A stretch of 64,000 bases of DNA from Selaginella moellendorffii (Eukaryota > Streptophyta > Lycopodiopsida > Selaginellales > Selaginellaceae). This document shows, piece by piece, positions 34,611 to 46,788 of the stretch. Position 1 is the stretch's first letter, and every line of letters starts with the position of its first letter. The position numbers were made by a program, and so were the translations under genes. The DNA lies in contig NW_003314282.1 of NCBI RefSeq assembly GCF_000143415.4, positions 825,374-889,373 of the forward strand, written 5' to 3'. The notes below the pieces were generated by a model. The model was not told the DNA's origin, searched no databases, and was given only the letters and a program-made list of their open reading frames with translations.

Positions 34611-36002
34611 TTAAATTTTGTTTTTCACATTTTGCTGATCGGAGCTACCGAGCTCAACTTGTGGATGATATCGCTGTATTGCTGTGACATTTGAATTGCA
34701 TCGTGCACACCGGTACGTAGAGTTCGCGATACACCTTGTATAAAGGCAGTAGTAGCAATGCCGATGCCCGCAAGGAACTGCCATATAAGGAACGTTGATA
34801 GGAGACACTTCGCAAATAGGACAGGTCTCTTCGTCTGTGCGCTTTACAGCCTCTTTACCGGTCAAGGACGAAGGAAGAACTTTCTTGAGCGAGAAGACGT
34901 TTAGCAACGGCAAAACTAGTAGCAATAACTCCTATAGACCGCAGTTAGCATAGACAATGGGCAAAAAAGAACCACACTTACCGAAAATTCTTGCCATACA
35001 AGTTGATGGTTCATGTACTCAAAGCTCACCGCTCGGCTCATGTTCGGCCTTAGATAAACCAAACGGGTCTGCAAAAGTCTCTCCACCAAATTCCGGTACC
35101 TTGCATTCAACAATTGTAAAGAAAAAGTTTATATTATTCATGTTAAGTTCGAGACAACCTTGCATACCTTCCAGTACGAAGAAAAGCGATCAGATTTATC
35201 ATGTAAGCTACCTTATAGAAGCTTTCTGCTCGTTGTAATAAGACCCATACTCTTCGTGGCCATGACCTCTGAAAAATGGCAAACGTAAATCACAGCTATC
35301 TTGAATCGAAAAAAAAACATACACTGTCGCGGTCTCCCCATCGTTGAAATGCTGAAACCAGCTGAAGCCGAGCCCAGCCATATCTTCCTCCCACTAGAGC
35401 GAGGCAGTAAAAAATCTTTTGTAGTGCTGTAAGACCAGGACCCTCCAAACCCGTCCTTACTGCATCGAAACTTTGAGCACGAACAAAAACAGATAAAAGA
35501 AACATACCTTGTGAAGCTGGAAGTTTAAAAAATTCACGCTCGTCCCGGTAGCGAAGGTTCATGAGAGCATTCCCAGGCGTAGGACGATCGACCCAGATCG
35601 AAAATCTCCATATAAGAAACTCCAAGAAAGCGTTGAGTTCCGGTTCGTAGCGAGATAGTAAACCTGGCTGTGCATTGCCATACGAAAGATCATCAAGCAA
35701 AAATCGAGAGTCTACCAAATAAGCATCACCTGGACAAACGAAAATATTTTCAGGAGCTGCCCTCGCAACATTCCTGTCATCTCGAAATCCAGCCTCTCGG
35801 CATCAAACTGATTCACTCTAGAAATCGCGACAGAAGGAATCGTCTGGAAAAGGAACAAAACAGACAAATATCGACACGAACGAGAGCGAAATACCTTGCG
35901 CAGCTGCTGCGATCGAAGAACATCACGCCAGACCTGGCGCCATGCTTCTGGCGATGGAGGCCGCATTACAGCGGCAGCTGCCGCCCCGCCCCTCTCCGCC
36001 AT
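34611..36002 (-). CDS. PEX2: Peroxin 2 (PEX2), RING E3 ligase of the peroxisomal import machinery
   Basis: A multi-exon gene matching plant PEX2 along its length. The blocks, in order, are SVAISRVNQFDAERLDFEM, GLLSRYEPELNAFLEFLIWRF, PTPGNALMNLRYRDE, VRTGLEGPGLTALQKI and RSWPRRVWVLLQRAESFYK-VAYMINLIAFLRTGRYRNL (the intron at about 35,165-35,100 restores this frame), then VSFEYMNHQLVWQEF. The C-terminal C3HC4 RING is complete: CPICEVSP...CGHRHCYYCLYTRC...CARC. In the peroxisomal membrane PEX2 acts with PEX10 and PEX12 to ubiquitinate the receptor PEX5 for recycling. The start ATG at 36,002 begins MAERGGAAAAAV. Its 3' end converges on the rhomboid gene, with 75 bp between them. Confidence 0.93.
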
Positions 36003-36085
36003 TGCCCTGGCAGGGCTCTAGGGCTTTTTTCACCTTGATAAATGCCAAGTGGAAATTTAGGGTTCTTAGCAATGATTGACATTGG
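36003..36085. promoter_or_regulatory. Compact bidirectional promoter, PEX2 / unknown gene
   Basis: Only 83 bp lie between divergent ATGs. It contains AGGGCTTTT and TTAGGGTTCTTAG (telo-box-like) near the middle. Confidence 0.4.
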
Positions 36086-37103
36086 ATGGAAGAGCTCTAT
36101 CGCGACATTCTCTCTTTCGGTTGCCTTCGCGTGAGTGTAGGGTTTGATTCTAGGTCTGCGCTGATCGGCATTCTTCCCAGGTTTTTCGGCATTTCACGAC
36201 GTATTTGAGGGGCCGGGAGGAGCTGTTGATCACGATTCGGAGCGAGGAATCGATCAGGTATGAGAGATTTCTTTGCTTGCATTTTATTCTAGACGGAGAA
36301 AGGGTGCAGTAGTGGAAGAAATTTTTGCTTGGAGAATCGCTCCTCTAAATCGGCTTTGCCTCCAGCAAGTCCGTCAAGCTCCGAGACAAAGAAAGTTTGG
36401 TTCTATTCAGTTGTTTGCATTTTTCTTTCTTTCCTTTTCTTTTCTTTCCAAGTTCGCTGATTGGGACTGTGTGGAAATTCAGGTGAAGTCGAATGAAACG
36501 TTGTTCTTGCTGGGAGCTTATGGCCGATATGCGTGGCCATATATTTGGGTGAGAGATTTATGTTTTCTTCTCGTTTCCTTTTTTTTTTTTTTTTTTTTTC
36601 TTGCCGCTTAAAACACTTTTGGAACTGTGACAGCTGAGGTCTGATACGGAAGGGTGTAACCACGAGTTTAACAAGGACAGGCCAGTTGATCTTCAGACTA
36701 TACGAGACTGGAAAATAAAGGGTAGACTTCTTTGCTGTGAATTCGAAAAGCTTGGTTCCTCACTGATATTACTTAAAGAAGCTCAAGTCTTTTGCAGGTA
36801 GGAAAGTCTGGGACATAGTTGAGGAGCTTATATCTCTCAAAGCACCGGGAGTGGTCAATCCCTTTGAGGTACATATGGAATTCCGACAGACGATGAGTGA
36901 TGCCTTTGTTTTAGGTGGATTTTGCTGCATTGAACAAGTTGCAACCTTTGGAAAGAGCGACTATGGCAGGCGCGACTGCTGCATTTCTACAGAAGTTGCT
37001 GCTCGAGAGAGAGCAAGACTACACACAACATGTCATGGACGATCTCAAGAGGCTCCTTGTTTGTCATTTTCAGCATATGGCCTCGTTGTTACCCGGAACA
37101 TAG
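36086..37103 (+). CDS. Unrecognised protein, conserved-looking, multi-exon
   Basis: Six exons join in frame: 36086-36119, 36181-36257, 36483-36548, 36634-36721, 36798-36868 and 36915-37103, about 174 residues. It starts MEELYRDILSFGFSAFHD. The middle is aromatic (ETLFLLGAYGRYAWPYIW), then VDLQTIRDWKIKGRKVWDIVEELISLKAPGVVNPFEV, and a helical C-terminus (LNKLQPLERATMAGATAAFLQKLLLEREQDYTQHVMDDLKRLL). It has no signal peptide, membrane segment or catalytic motif. Consistent exon phases and amino-acid composition argue for a real gene, but I cannot name the family. Exon 1 could alternatively end about 25 bases later. The downstream PPR gene starts 195 bp after this stop. Confidence 0.65.
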
Positions 37104-37297
37104 GTGAATGACTTTCCTGGACCATGATTTATGTCTAACTTGATTTGCTCTTCTTTATGCAGCACCAGTCGTACTCGTTGTTAGTTTATGCTTCCTCCTG
37201 TAATACATCTTGATACTTTTAAAAACTCCTAGGTCTTCGGGAAACGGGTGGACAGCGTTTTCGAGGTCAGGAAGAAGTATGCATTGCTATCTCCCTA

Positions 37298-39523
37298 ATG
37301 CATTGCTTGCAACCAGCTCAAAGGTTTTCCTACATAGAATCCGTGAGAAATTGTTCTGATGAACGGAGGAGGACATCCATTTGGCTTGCAGAACTCAAAG
37401 AATGCAGTCGCTCCAGGGACTTACACAGGGGGAGATTGGTCCACGCTGATATTAGTGACAACGGGGATGACTCAAACATCTACATAGCAAATACACTGGT
37501 CAGTATGTATGCCAAATGTGGAAGCCTAGTGGAAGCTCGAAGGGTCTTCGACAGGATAAGCTCTCGTAGTTTAGCGTCCTGGAATCCTTTGCTACTGGGG
37601 TACGCAGAAACTGGTGAACCGGAGCTGGCTTTGCAGTTATTTGCTCGGTTGCTACGAGAAGGCTACGCAGCAGAGACGCGAACATACGTTGCTGTAGTGA
37701 AGGCTTGCACGAACTTGGCAGCAAAAGAAGAAGGCAGGGAACTATCTAAGCAGGTTGTGAAGGTAGAGTCTCTGGAGAAAGGCTTTGCAGTTCATTGTGA
37801 AGCGTCCAAGAGCAGCTGCGAGTCCCACATCTTTGTGGCGAGTGCTCTGGTGGACATGTACTCGAACTGTGGGAGTATGGAAGACGCTCAGCTGGTTTTC
37901 GACAGAATGCCGTATCACGACGTGGTTCTGTGGAACGCTTTGATACTTGGCTATGCGGTGAACGGGGATGGAAACTTTTCACTACAGTTGATGGCTCAGA
38001 TGAAAGCTGAAGGCTGTCAACCTGATGCTCGAACTTTCGTCGCTGCTTTGAAGGCCTGCAGTGCTTTGGCTGTGGAAGAAGACGGCAGGGAGTTTTTCCT
38101 TTGCGGGAAGCCAAGGCTGGTGAAGGTTGACGCGCTGGCCAAAGGCTTCACAGTTCACTCTCAAGCAGCAAAGCGAGGGATCGACTGCTCCAATGTTTTC
38201 GTGGCAAGCGCCCTGGTGGACATGTACACAAACTGCGGGAGTTTAGTCGATGCCAAGCGCGTCTTCGACGGGACGGCCTCGCGTTTTGACGCCGTGCTAT
38301 GCAACGCCTTGATGCTCGGTTTTGCTGACAACGGGGAAGCAGAGGCAGCTCTGGACTTGTTTACTCGAATGAAGCTCCAAGGCTGCGAACCAAACGCTCT
38401 CACTTTTTCAGAGGTACTCAAAGCTTGTGGCTCTGTTGCGGCTCTACGAGTTGGAAAGGCAATTCACGGTAGCATCCTCAGGTCTGGCCTAGAGAAAGAC
38501 AAGGTTCTTACGAACTGCCTGGTGGATTTCTACGGGAAATGTGGCAGCATGGTGGACTCACAGCAAGTTTTCGATTCGGTTCTCTCTCCGGGCTGCATAA
38601 CTTGGACTGCTCTCATAGCTGGCTACAGTCATCTAGGGGAAACAAGACTGACTTTTAGTTCTTTCGAACGGATGCAACAAGAAGAAGTGAGAGCGAACGG
38701 AATCACTCTAGGCTGCATTCTCTACGCTTGCAGCCACGCTGGTTTGGTATCCAAAGGCAAGAAGTACTTCCAAGCTATGAAAGGCAGATTCAGCATTGAG
38801 CACACACTAGAGCACTACCACTGCATGGTGGATATGCTGGGAAGGGCCAGCGACCTAGAAGCTGCTCTGAGACTGGTGGAAACTATGCCTTTCCAGCCGG
38901 TCTACTTGACGTGGATGATCCTGTTGGGTGCTTGCAAGAAGTGGAAGAACTCCGAAGTCGGACGGATTGCCTTTGAAGCTCTGGTGAAGATCGACGAGAG
39001 AGAAGCTGCGGCGTACGTGCTCATGGAGACGATCTATGGAAGCCGAGGGATGTGGGAGGAGCAGGCTAGGATCGAGATGATGCGAGTGGAGGCTCGGGCA
39101 TGGAAGAAACCAGCGGGACGAAGCTGGTGGACGGACGATCTGGGAAGAGTTCACAGCTTCATCGTGGGTGATACGAGCCATCCACAGAGCGAAGAGATCA
39201 ACACGAGGCTAAAGTTAATAGTGGCAACGATGAAGGGGCACGGGTACGTAGCAGACGTGGGAAGTGTGGGGCGAAAGGTTCCAGAGGCCGAGAAGGAAGA
39301 GAACTTGTGTGGCCATAGCGAGAGGCTGGCCATAGCTTGTGCTCTACTCAACACTGCTCCTGGCACGACACTCCGGATCATGAAGAACCTCCGGGTTTGC
39401 GATGATTGTCACGAGGCAACAAAGATTATTTCCAGGATCGAGAAGAGGCGGATAGTGTGCAGGGACGCGACTAGATTTCACGACTTCTTCAACGGGGAAT
39501 GCTCGTGTGGGAACTTTTGGTGA
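37298..39523 (+). CDS. PPR-DYW protein, probable organellar C-to-U RNA editing factor
   Basis: An intronless 741-residue ORF. PLS-type repeats run from about residue 40 (VSMYAKCGSLVEARRVFDRIS) to 500, with a duplicated module of about 110 residues (KGFAVHCEASKSSC..., KGFTVHSQAAKRGI...). The E/E+ region follows (LGACKKWKNSEVGRIAFEALVKI; GRSWWTDDLGRVHSFIVGDTSHPQSEEI, the PG-box equivalent). The DYW deaminase is complete, with HSE (CGHSERLAIACALL) and CDDCH zinc ligands; it ends GNFW where the class usually has DYW. The N-terminus is not an obvious transit peptide. Lycophytes edit organellar RNA at very many sites with such proteins. The ATG is the first in frame after the upstream gene. Confidence 0.9.
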   Translation: MHCLQPAQRFSYIESVRNCSDERRRTSIWLAELKECSRSRDLHRGRLVHADISDNGDDSNIYIANTLVSMYAKCGSLVEARRVFDRISSRSLASWNPLLLGYAETGEPELALQLFARLLREGYAAETRTYVAVVKACTNLAAKEEGRELSKQVVKVESLEKGFAVHCEASKSSCESHIFVASALVDMYSNCGSMEDAQLVFDRMPYHDVVLWNALILGYAVNGDGNFSLQLMAQMKAEGCQPDARTFVAALKACSALAVEEDGREFFLCGKPRLVKVDALAKGFTVHSQAAKRGIDCSNVFVASALVDMYTNCGSLVDAKRVFDGTASRFDAVLCNALMLGFADNGEAEAALDLFTRMKLQGCEPNALTFSEVLKACGSVAALRVGKAIHGSILRSGLEKDKVLTNCLVDFYGKCGSMVDSQQVFDSVLSPGCITWTALIAGYSHLGETRLTFSSFERMQQEEVRANGITLGCILYACSHAGLVSKGKKYFQAMKGRFSIEHTLEHYHCMVDMLGRASDLEAALRLVETMPFQPVYLTWMILLGACKKWKNSEVGRIAFEALVKIDEREAAAYVLMETIYGSRGMWEEQARIEMMRVEARAWKKPAGRSWWTDDLGRVHSFIVGDTSHPQSEEINTRLKLIVATMKGHGYVADVGSVGRKVPEAEKEENLCGHSERLAIACALLNTAPGTTLRIMKNLRVCDDCHEATKIISRIEKRRIVCRDATRFHDFFNGECSCGNFW

Positions 39524-39808
39524 CGGGAGATTCTTTCAAAAGATTTAAATGACGATTAAAATGACTTATCATTTCATAGGTTGATCAAGTTATTCTTGTG
39601 ATGCTTTATATCAGGCATTGAGGTTCCAATCCAAGATGCAACAGGAGGGGCAGCAGGCAGATCGGTGAAGCCTAGGGCGGGGACGGATGGCTTATCAAAA
39701 AAACTTACTATAATCTGTTGGTCTCACAAAACTTTATAAACAGATAATGAATGAATGAGTAATAGTACAGCTTGGCATTTTGTTTTATAGTCTTGCTATA
39801 TATATATA
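39524..39808. other. Flanking AT-rich DNA
   Basis: 3' flank of the PPR-DYW gene, ending in a (TA)n run into which the Helitron appears to have inserted. Confidence 0.5.
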
Positions 39809-39842
39809 CTAGTATTTGCTCAGCCAATGCTGGGTAGTTGGC
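39809..39842 (-). other. Helitron 3' terminus: hairpin plus CTAG
   Basis: A 5-bp stem (GCCAA/TTGGC) with a 10-nt loop, a 10-nt spacer and terminal CTAG, followed by T. This is the expected termination signal for rolling-circle transposition. Confidence 0.75.
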
Positions 39843-40109
39843 AAAGCCTCTCAAACTTACTAACATATCTTTGTGAGAATTTGCTCACATCTCACAATTT
39901 CCTTGTGAGATGATTCCTTTATTTTTAGCACCAGTCCATTGTTATTCATTGGGCCATAGGGAAAATTAAGAAATAAACAAAGTTTATTGTAGTTTGTTTT
40001 ATGTTTTAAGGTGTAGTAGGACAGGAGTTAGTTAATATAAAGCTTCTTTATATACAGTATTGATGAATGTTGATGAATTAAATGGAATTAAATGGCCTTA
40101 TGTATGATT

Positions 40110-43100
40110 TGTGTCAACTCAAATTGCAAGTTGTTGTGGTGATGTGCATCTTGAGAGTGCAACATAGAACTGCCCATGGGTAAAGACTGGCTGGGGTAAA
40201 TAGATGCCTACATGATCAAATGTTTAACCTTGGTATTTTGAAATTGTTAAACAGTATCCAAGACGAAAAGGAAATTGTTTTCGAGACATATGAAATGGAA
40301 CATTTGAATTAAAGGGTGTTAAGTTAATGCATGGGATAAAAGTTCTAGTACCTTTAAATTCACCTGTAATTATTTCACAGTCCAAAACTTTAGGTGAAGT
40401 TCTTTTGACCATTAATCAAGTTCCATCGCATAATCCAATTGTTGGAGATATATTTCTCAGAAAAATAATTATACAACCTTCTTTTAGTATTAATTTGTGT
40501 GGTGGTAGTCTAGAGGGAGTGATAGAGTTTAGAAATTTAATTGGGAATTCTTCAGGGTGTTCAACATCAACAGAGTCAATGCTAGTATAAATTTGAGGTG
40601 GACTTGGTAATTGAGAGATGATGTTGTTATTAATTGGAAATGTATCATCATTGAGAGGTGTTAAAATGGCTCTATTTACTACAATTTGAACATTTGAAAT
40701 ATCTTCAATACATGGGAATATAAAATCAGTAATAGAGGTACTTCTAATTAGTTCTAAAGGAAGAAGGATAGAATCAAGTGGTAAAATAGGGTTTTGTGTG
40801 TAATTATTTCCATCACCGACTTTCAATAGTCATTCTGCCCAGTTTGGGAACTTGGGGCCAAGCTGCATATTTGTTTGCAATTGAAACTTTCTAAATAGAT
40901 TCCATAGACTATTCATTTTTACAGATGTGGAAACAATCTGTGCTTAATAACTGTGTGGGACAATTATTAATGTTTGACGGAAGTCACCACTTGTAACAAT
41001 AACAATGCCACCGAATGGAGAATTATTATGTTTTAAGTCTTGTAGGCAACGGTCGACAGCTGAAAAAGCAAATGTATGAACCATACTAATTTCATCCCAA
41101 ATAAACACTTGTATTGCTTTTGTAGATCTACCAGCACTGTTATTATGTGTTAACTTAGAAACAGATGTATCATTAATTGGAACTGGTAACTTAAAAATTG
41201 TATGGGATGTTTATCCATTGTGTAGTAATGTGCTTGCAATACCTGTCCATGCCATACAAACCACTTTTTTATTGTAGAACTCAAAATATTTTACTATTGT
41301 ATTTAATAAATATGTTTTGCCAGTACCACCAGGGCCATCAATAAAAATAAAACGGTTGGTATCGGTTGGGCACTCGACAATATTAACAATTTCATTGAAT
41401 ATAGCTAATTGTTCAACATTCAAGTTTCTAATATAATGGTAAATTTCTGTATATAAATGGTTGCAATTTAGTATTGGTTGAATAGAGGTATATAGGATTG
41501 GGATAGGTAAATTGTATGGTTGATTTGTTTTACCATGTATTTTCATTCTTGAGTTAATGTCTATTAGAGCAAGTTTATATCTGTATACAATATTTGTTTT
41601 ACCAAAATCTTCAGAGAGTTGATCCTTAAAAACATCCCAAAGATATGGTGGGTTTTGTGGATTGCAAAAAATACATATGAAAGTAAAGAGTTGACGCAAT
41701 TGTGTAGGCATCTGAAAATTGCATGTTTTTTGTAAACAATTATACCACTCATTATTATCATCAACAAGACCCATAACAACAGCAGCTTATTGAAAGCTTT
41801 GGTAAGTTATATCATTAATTGTTTTAATATTGTCGAAGGATGTCGCTCCTCTTTTATGAAGAAGAATAATACGTAAGTGGTACAATTCGGTATTTAGAGG
41901 AGATACTGAGTATAGTCGAGGAATAACCTTTTTCTTTTTTTGACGTTGCCAAACATTAGCAGATTTATTGAAAACATAATGTAAAGGTATTTCAACGTAA
42001 GTATATTATCTTGCATTCAGATCATGAATATTGAGTTCAAACCATTTTGCTAGCATTGTTCCATTACATGCTGCTCTTTGCAAGGCATTGTGCTCCAAAC
42101 CTTTTGTAAAATACACATTTGGAAGTCAGGAAGATGTACGGGCAGACGTATTATAGGGTGTGAGCATCCATGCATTTTAAATTTAAATATCCTCCAAATA
42201 GCTTCTGGTGTTGAAATGTATCGGGTATTTATAAAATTCATGATTTCATCCCAGTTTAATATGTTTGCAAATTGAGTAGCTGTTTGGATTTGAATGGTTG
42301 CACAATCATATCCTTTATAAACATATTGAAAAAGATACTTAATACTTTTAATTGATGCACATATTTCTATATTTATATGGGTTTTGTATTTTTTACATAA
42401 ATATTTATTATGGTACAATCCATCTATTATCAATTGGAACATCATTTTTAAGGAAGGTGCAATCATTGTTTGGCCTAAAATATTCTGGGTACCTATCCAC
42501 ACAATATGTAGTTCCGTCATTGAAGTTTTTGGGATAGTTTTTGGAGCATTTTTTGTTTTCCATACATGGACTTTGAGGATTTAGTAATCCACATGGACCA
42601 TGTATCATATGTGATGTGATTATTTCAAATAGTTTGGGCTCTGATAAAGGGTCAGGTAATTGAGCAGATACATATTGGTCAATAGTGTCACGGTCTTTAA
42701 TTTTACTTTCATTATCTAATATGCCTAGGAAATGACAATGTGGCAAACCTCTTTTTTGGAACTCAATGACATATATAAATGCAATATTCCAAAGATATTA
42801 TTTTGTGTAATATCATGGAGAAAATATTTTAGCTTCATGTTAAAAACCCTAGCAACTAAATCAGGTCGGTCTTCAAGTCCTTCATTAGGGTGCAGATTTT
42901 GTAATATCTCAAGCCATTTAGGGTTGCAAGTGAAAGTTATAAAAATATCAGGTTTTGAGTGTTTTGATAGCATCTTGGTAATTTTGTTGCATAGCTCTTG
43001 GGTTTCTTGTAAAAGTAGAAGGTAAAATAACAATTTTTCCTTGTTGAGCATTTGCATTAGCAATTTTGCCAGCAACATAATCCATCAAACCTGTATAAAA

Positions 43101-44470
43101 ATCAACTCTTATATTTTTTTGATTAGATCTATAGTATTGTAAATTGTTGCTTTCAATTTTAACATAGGCATCTACAATATATTGTTGGGTGAGTTTTCCA
43201 GCATGTAAAATTTGGTCATATGTAACTGTAGAGGTTGATAATGTTGAATCTCTTTTGGACAAATGATAGGCATAATATTGAAGGAGTGTTACATGCTTGT
43301 TAGAAGAAAGCTTGTCATGCTAGGCTCTATCTTCATGTGGAAAAAGCAATGGATAAACCATAGGATCACAATTACCATTTAAAATAGATATATGTTGTGG
43401 TTCTGATGATTTTGGATGAATGCATATTTCACAGTCAAAAGGTGGCACACCATCTTCACTTTGGAAAACTATTGCAACATCATTAGTTTGTGGAGTATTA
43501 TATCGACGATGGTCTGTGCCTTCATTTTTAATAAGCATATAAACTCCATGTAAATTGCTACCAGAAATAATAGTTCTTGAAAGATTTTCCCGTTCCAATT
43601 CATACATCATTCTAAAAGCTTGTGCATATAGATTAATATATCGAAGTATCATATCTAGTTGAAGTAGTAAATTATAATCACAATTAATGTTAAAAGGGTT
43701 TTGTTTTCTGATATCAGTAGCCTCATTGGAGTCTAGTATTTACAATTGACTATAGCTTGGATTTTGATGTATTGAAGGATGTTGTGGCATAGATTTGTCC
43801 ATGAATTCTATAGTAGTATGGACCATGACCTGTAAAAGTATTAATGCTAGCTCCCATAAACGCAAAAGCAAGTGCACTATTATATTGTCTTATATTACTC
43901 TTGAAATTAGAGTGTTTGTGTGAGTTATATATAGAATACAGAAAAGGTGGTAATGGAAGTATTAGAGGCAGGTAGACCTGTCCACTCTGACAACAAATAG
44001 ACTTCTTCTCATCAGCAAAGTGTGAGGTATGACAATACTTACAAATATATGATAAGGGACCTATATTCAATGTCAAAACAGATGTATCATTATATAGGTA
44101 ATTGCTAGCAAATGTGCTGCGAATCTGAGGTGAAGGGCAAATAGGAATTGGAAATTGACTGCTGTTCAGTGTGATTATTAAGATTTTTTTGATGTCGATA
44201 CTCTGTATCCTCTTGAATATTACTGTTGTAAAAGCTATATGTATGCTGGTGCTGGTTAGTGTCTTCAACATTATCATTGTACGTGGAATGTGTATGTCTG
44301 TGTCGAATAGCATTCAGTACATGTCGAAGGCGTGACATTATTTTCAATAGTTTCTTTTGGAAATGGAGATCAGATATTAGGGCCGATAGAAAGCAAAAGA
44401 TATTTACTGAGGGGTATGGACAGGCATAAAAACTAACCTTTTCAATGCAATCAGGTGATGCCAAAAAAGA
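40110..44470 (-). pseudogene. Helitron Rep/PIF1 helicase (RepHel), frameshifted
   Basis: The pieces are collinear with a plant Helitron transposase. The N-terminal Helitron-like domain (about 43.1-42.7 kb) has PDIFITFTCNPKWLEIL. The HUH endonuclease motif is RGLPHCHFLGIL at about 42,740, and it is out of frame with the preceding block by one base. Next is a spacer with PLSEPKLFEIITSHMIHGPCG. The PIF1 helicase has its Walker A (FIDGPGGTGKTYLLNTI, about 41,330), IWDEISMVH, GDFRQTL and the C-terminal FRLGYCLTISKYQGQTFDHVGIYLP...FYVALSRC (40.25-40.12 kb). Several stops and frameshifts interrupt it, so it cannot make an intact enzyme. The protein in its active form nicks and unwinds one strand for rolling-circle transposition. 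Confidence 0.88.
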
Positions 44471-44519
44471 GTAGATTGATGTGTGTTACCTGATACAGTG
44501 TCTTCTCGCAAGACTTACA

Positions 44520-45029
44520 TTTTTTCTACCTCACTACGAGTGCCATGTTTTGTCCACCAAATTGGGATCTGCGAGGTGCACGCTCCAATTGATGGAATTC
44601 GTGGAGCAATGCGGCGCCTCAGATCTGCGAGCTCGAATGGAGGATCATCCCGTCGCGTAGCGGCGATTGCAGATGTAGATGTTGTCAGGCTTCACATCCA
44701 GGTGCATAAGGCTGTGCCGACTGAATGTGCTTCAAAGCATTTAAGAGCTTAAATTGCCTCGTCCCACTTCCTGGCAGTGGAGTAAGAATGAAGATCATAC
44801 AAATTCTACGCACCACAAATACCTTGCTTTGATGGAACTCCTCACAAATAACAACTTGTGATGGGGTTCTCAGGAGCAAAGACACCAGCGTTGACACAGC
44901 GCCTCCAATTTGGATCGCCCAAAACCTAATTGTGAGATTTAGGATTATTGTGAGATTTAGCAAAAAAAGTGTGACGGATTGGATCTGGCGCTTTTGGGCG
45001 AGTGGGATTTCTAGGGCATTGCGAGATGT
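44520..45029. other. Helitron interior without recognised gene
   Basis: Mixed-composition sequence upstream of RepHel. No family recognised; probably more captured or decayed material. Confidence 0.35.
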
Positions 45030-45245
45030 CGTTGCCCTAGCTACAGCAGTGTCAGGCTTGTCGCCATAGCTCAAGAATCTGTTTGAGGCCGTGGCTCGAA
45101 TCGCTGTGCACATCAAGGAGAGTGGACGCGCTGCTGCTGGAAAAGACTGATGGCTTCTAGCGTGGTAAGAAAAAGTTCCACGTAACTGATTCGGGTCAGG
45201 CTTGATACTAAACTGCAGCCCCCAGGCCCTCGCCGCCTCTGTCGC
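45030..45245 (-). pseudogene. RCL1-derived fragment, second copy
   Basis: The minus strand reads LQFSIKPDPNQLRGTF and ARPLSLMCTAIRA, as does the larger RCL1 fragment near 49.0 kb. The two segments align over about 125 bp with roughly 90 percent identity by eye, so this is a duplication inside the Helitron. Stops and frame changes surround it. Confidence 0.6.
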
Positions 45246-45338
45246 CCAGGAGTGGGATTTCACTGCCAGCCTCGTCCGTGTGGAGAATCCACAAGGAGCC
45301 GCAAGTGAAGCCAATCCTGCTGGCTCTCAGCTTCAATC

Positions 45339-45420
45339 ATGGCGTCCATAGCAAGTGTAGCTCTTGCTCTGCCCATGTCATCTTCTTCAAGACCAAGTGC
45401 CAAGTACTGCGAGAAAACAG
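45339..45420 (+). other. Possible captured first exon (transit-peptide-like)
   Basis: An ATG opens MASIASVALALPMSSSSRP followed by AKYCEKT and a good GT donor (GTAAAT). The Ser/Ala/Leu-rich start looks like a plastid transit peptide. No continuing exon was identified. Confidence 0.3.
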
Positions 45421-46224
45421 GTAAATCGCCACAGCAATGTAGTTCTACACCAGGTACTCTTCTCCAACTTCCTTATGCTTTAGTTTGATGTCGTAAGTGT
45501 AGGAATCCATTTCAGCTACATTTGGGAATGACGTTTCATCTGCTACATCGTAAAAACCTTTCTAAAAAACATGAGAGTTTGGTGGGATTTCCAGTATTAT
45601 GAGACTTTTTTGCGTTTGTAGGTTTTGGATTCTTATTTTGAAGATTCTGAAGAAAACTATACTGAGGCCACTTCCCTTTGCTAAAGGATTTGTTAAATCA
45701 CTCAAGGTAAACTTTTCTTTGTTGCTGTCAATTTGAACTCCAATGCTAATGCTTATAAAATATAGGACTAACAAAACCAGCACTATGGAGTTTTTTTTCA
45801 AATTGAAGAATGGTGAAGATTATAGAAAGGAAGCATTTGGAAGCAATTGGTATCCATGTCTCATGAACGGTCTCATTTGTAGAGAAAGTCAGGTATACTG
45901 TCATTTATCAGATCTTAGGAACATCTCTAATATATCACTTGAACATAGCCACAATTTTCAGTGATGGCGGCTCTTGAGCTTTATAAATAACTTGTGCTGC
46001 ATGCAGATAGTTTTTTCTGGATTGAGTAAGCGGATTTTTTCTTGGAATGTCATGTAGGCACTCTGGTGCATTGACGACTGGGAGTCCCAAGTGAGGAGAT
46101 CACAGGTCTTGTGTATTTACAGCAACGAATTTAATCGATTGTTTTTCTCATCTCCAGGGATATAGAGATTGTTTTGGAGAGGATTGTCTATCCAGTCAGC
46201 TCCTGATCAAGGTTATGATTTTTA

Positions 46225-46575
46225 TGACTAGGCTTTTCAGTTCGCCCAAACTTTTGATTTATGTCCAGGCTATGGTTGATGTTTGTGAGATTGGAAATAC
46301 GGTACCGGGAGAATTGAAGAGCCCTAAGGAAGAAATTCGAGATTCTAGGCTGAATTACACAGAGGACGAAGAGCTCGAGCAGCTAATACATGGAAATGTC
46401 TGCATGGTCGATTATCCTGGTGAAGGTACTTCGAAATTTGCTCACTGGTTAGTTTTTTCATAAGTTGTGATACAGGTAGCAAAGACTATAGAACTGGCAG
46501 AAGGGTTGTTCTTTCCGGTGATTTTAATCCATTGCATGAAGGTCATCTTACACTGATGAGCACGGCATGCACGTA
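46225..46575 (+). pseudogene. Captured fragment of a plant nucleotidylyltransferase gene
   Basis: Two exons in frame. The first ends in NTVPGELKSPKEEIRDSRL and EDEELEQLIHGNVCMVDYPGEG. After an intron the second reads SKDYRTGRRVVLSGDFNP and LHEGHLTLMS, which carries the HxGH cytidylyltransferase motif (HEGH). This matches the junction of the CinA-like and nucleotidylyltransferase parts of the Arabidopsis At2g01220-type protein. Only this middle portion is present: both ends are missing and a GT donor follows directly. Confidence 0.7.
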
Positions 46576-46620
46576 AGTTTCCTGAAAAAAAATGTTTTTG
46601 TTGGTCTAACGCAAGTTACA

Positions 46621-46788
46621 GCCTTGTGCAAGGCGGCAATCCAGGAAGCTCTAGACGTGGCGGACAATGCCTTTCAAGCCCAGCTTCGTGACATGATGAC
46701 GTTGCTGGCTTGCTGCAAGAAGTGGGGCAATGCAGCGATTGGGAAGCTCGCATTCCAGAGAGTCTTGCAAGAGACTTTGAGGTTGTAA
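46621..46788 (+). pseudogene. Captured PPR E-motif fragment
   Basis: After an AG acceptor, the frame reads LCKAAIQEALDVADNAFQAQ and MTLLACCKKWGNAAIGKLAFQRVL before a stop. CCKKWGNAAIGKLAF is a typical E-motif of PLS-class PPR proteins (compare GACKKWKNSEVGRIAF in the PPR-DYW gene at 38.9 kb). It lies just downstream of the nucleotidylyltransferase fragment on the same strand, so a chimeric spliced transcript is possible. Confidence 0.55.

Noticed and set aside
36273-36611. ORF containing LLGAYGRYAWPYIW with an N-terminal MLAFYSRRR
   Set aside because: It reads through an intron; the spliced exons 36,181-36,257 and 36,483-36,548 join better and in phase.
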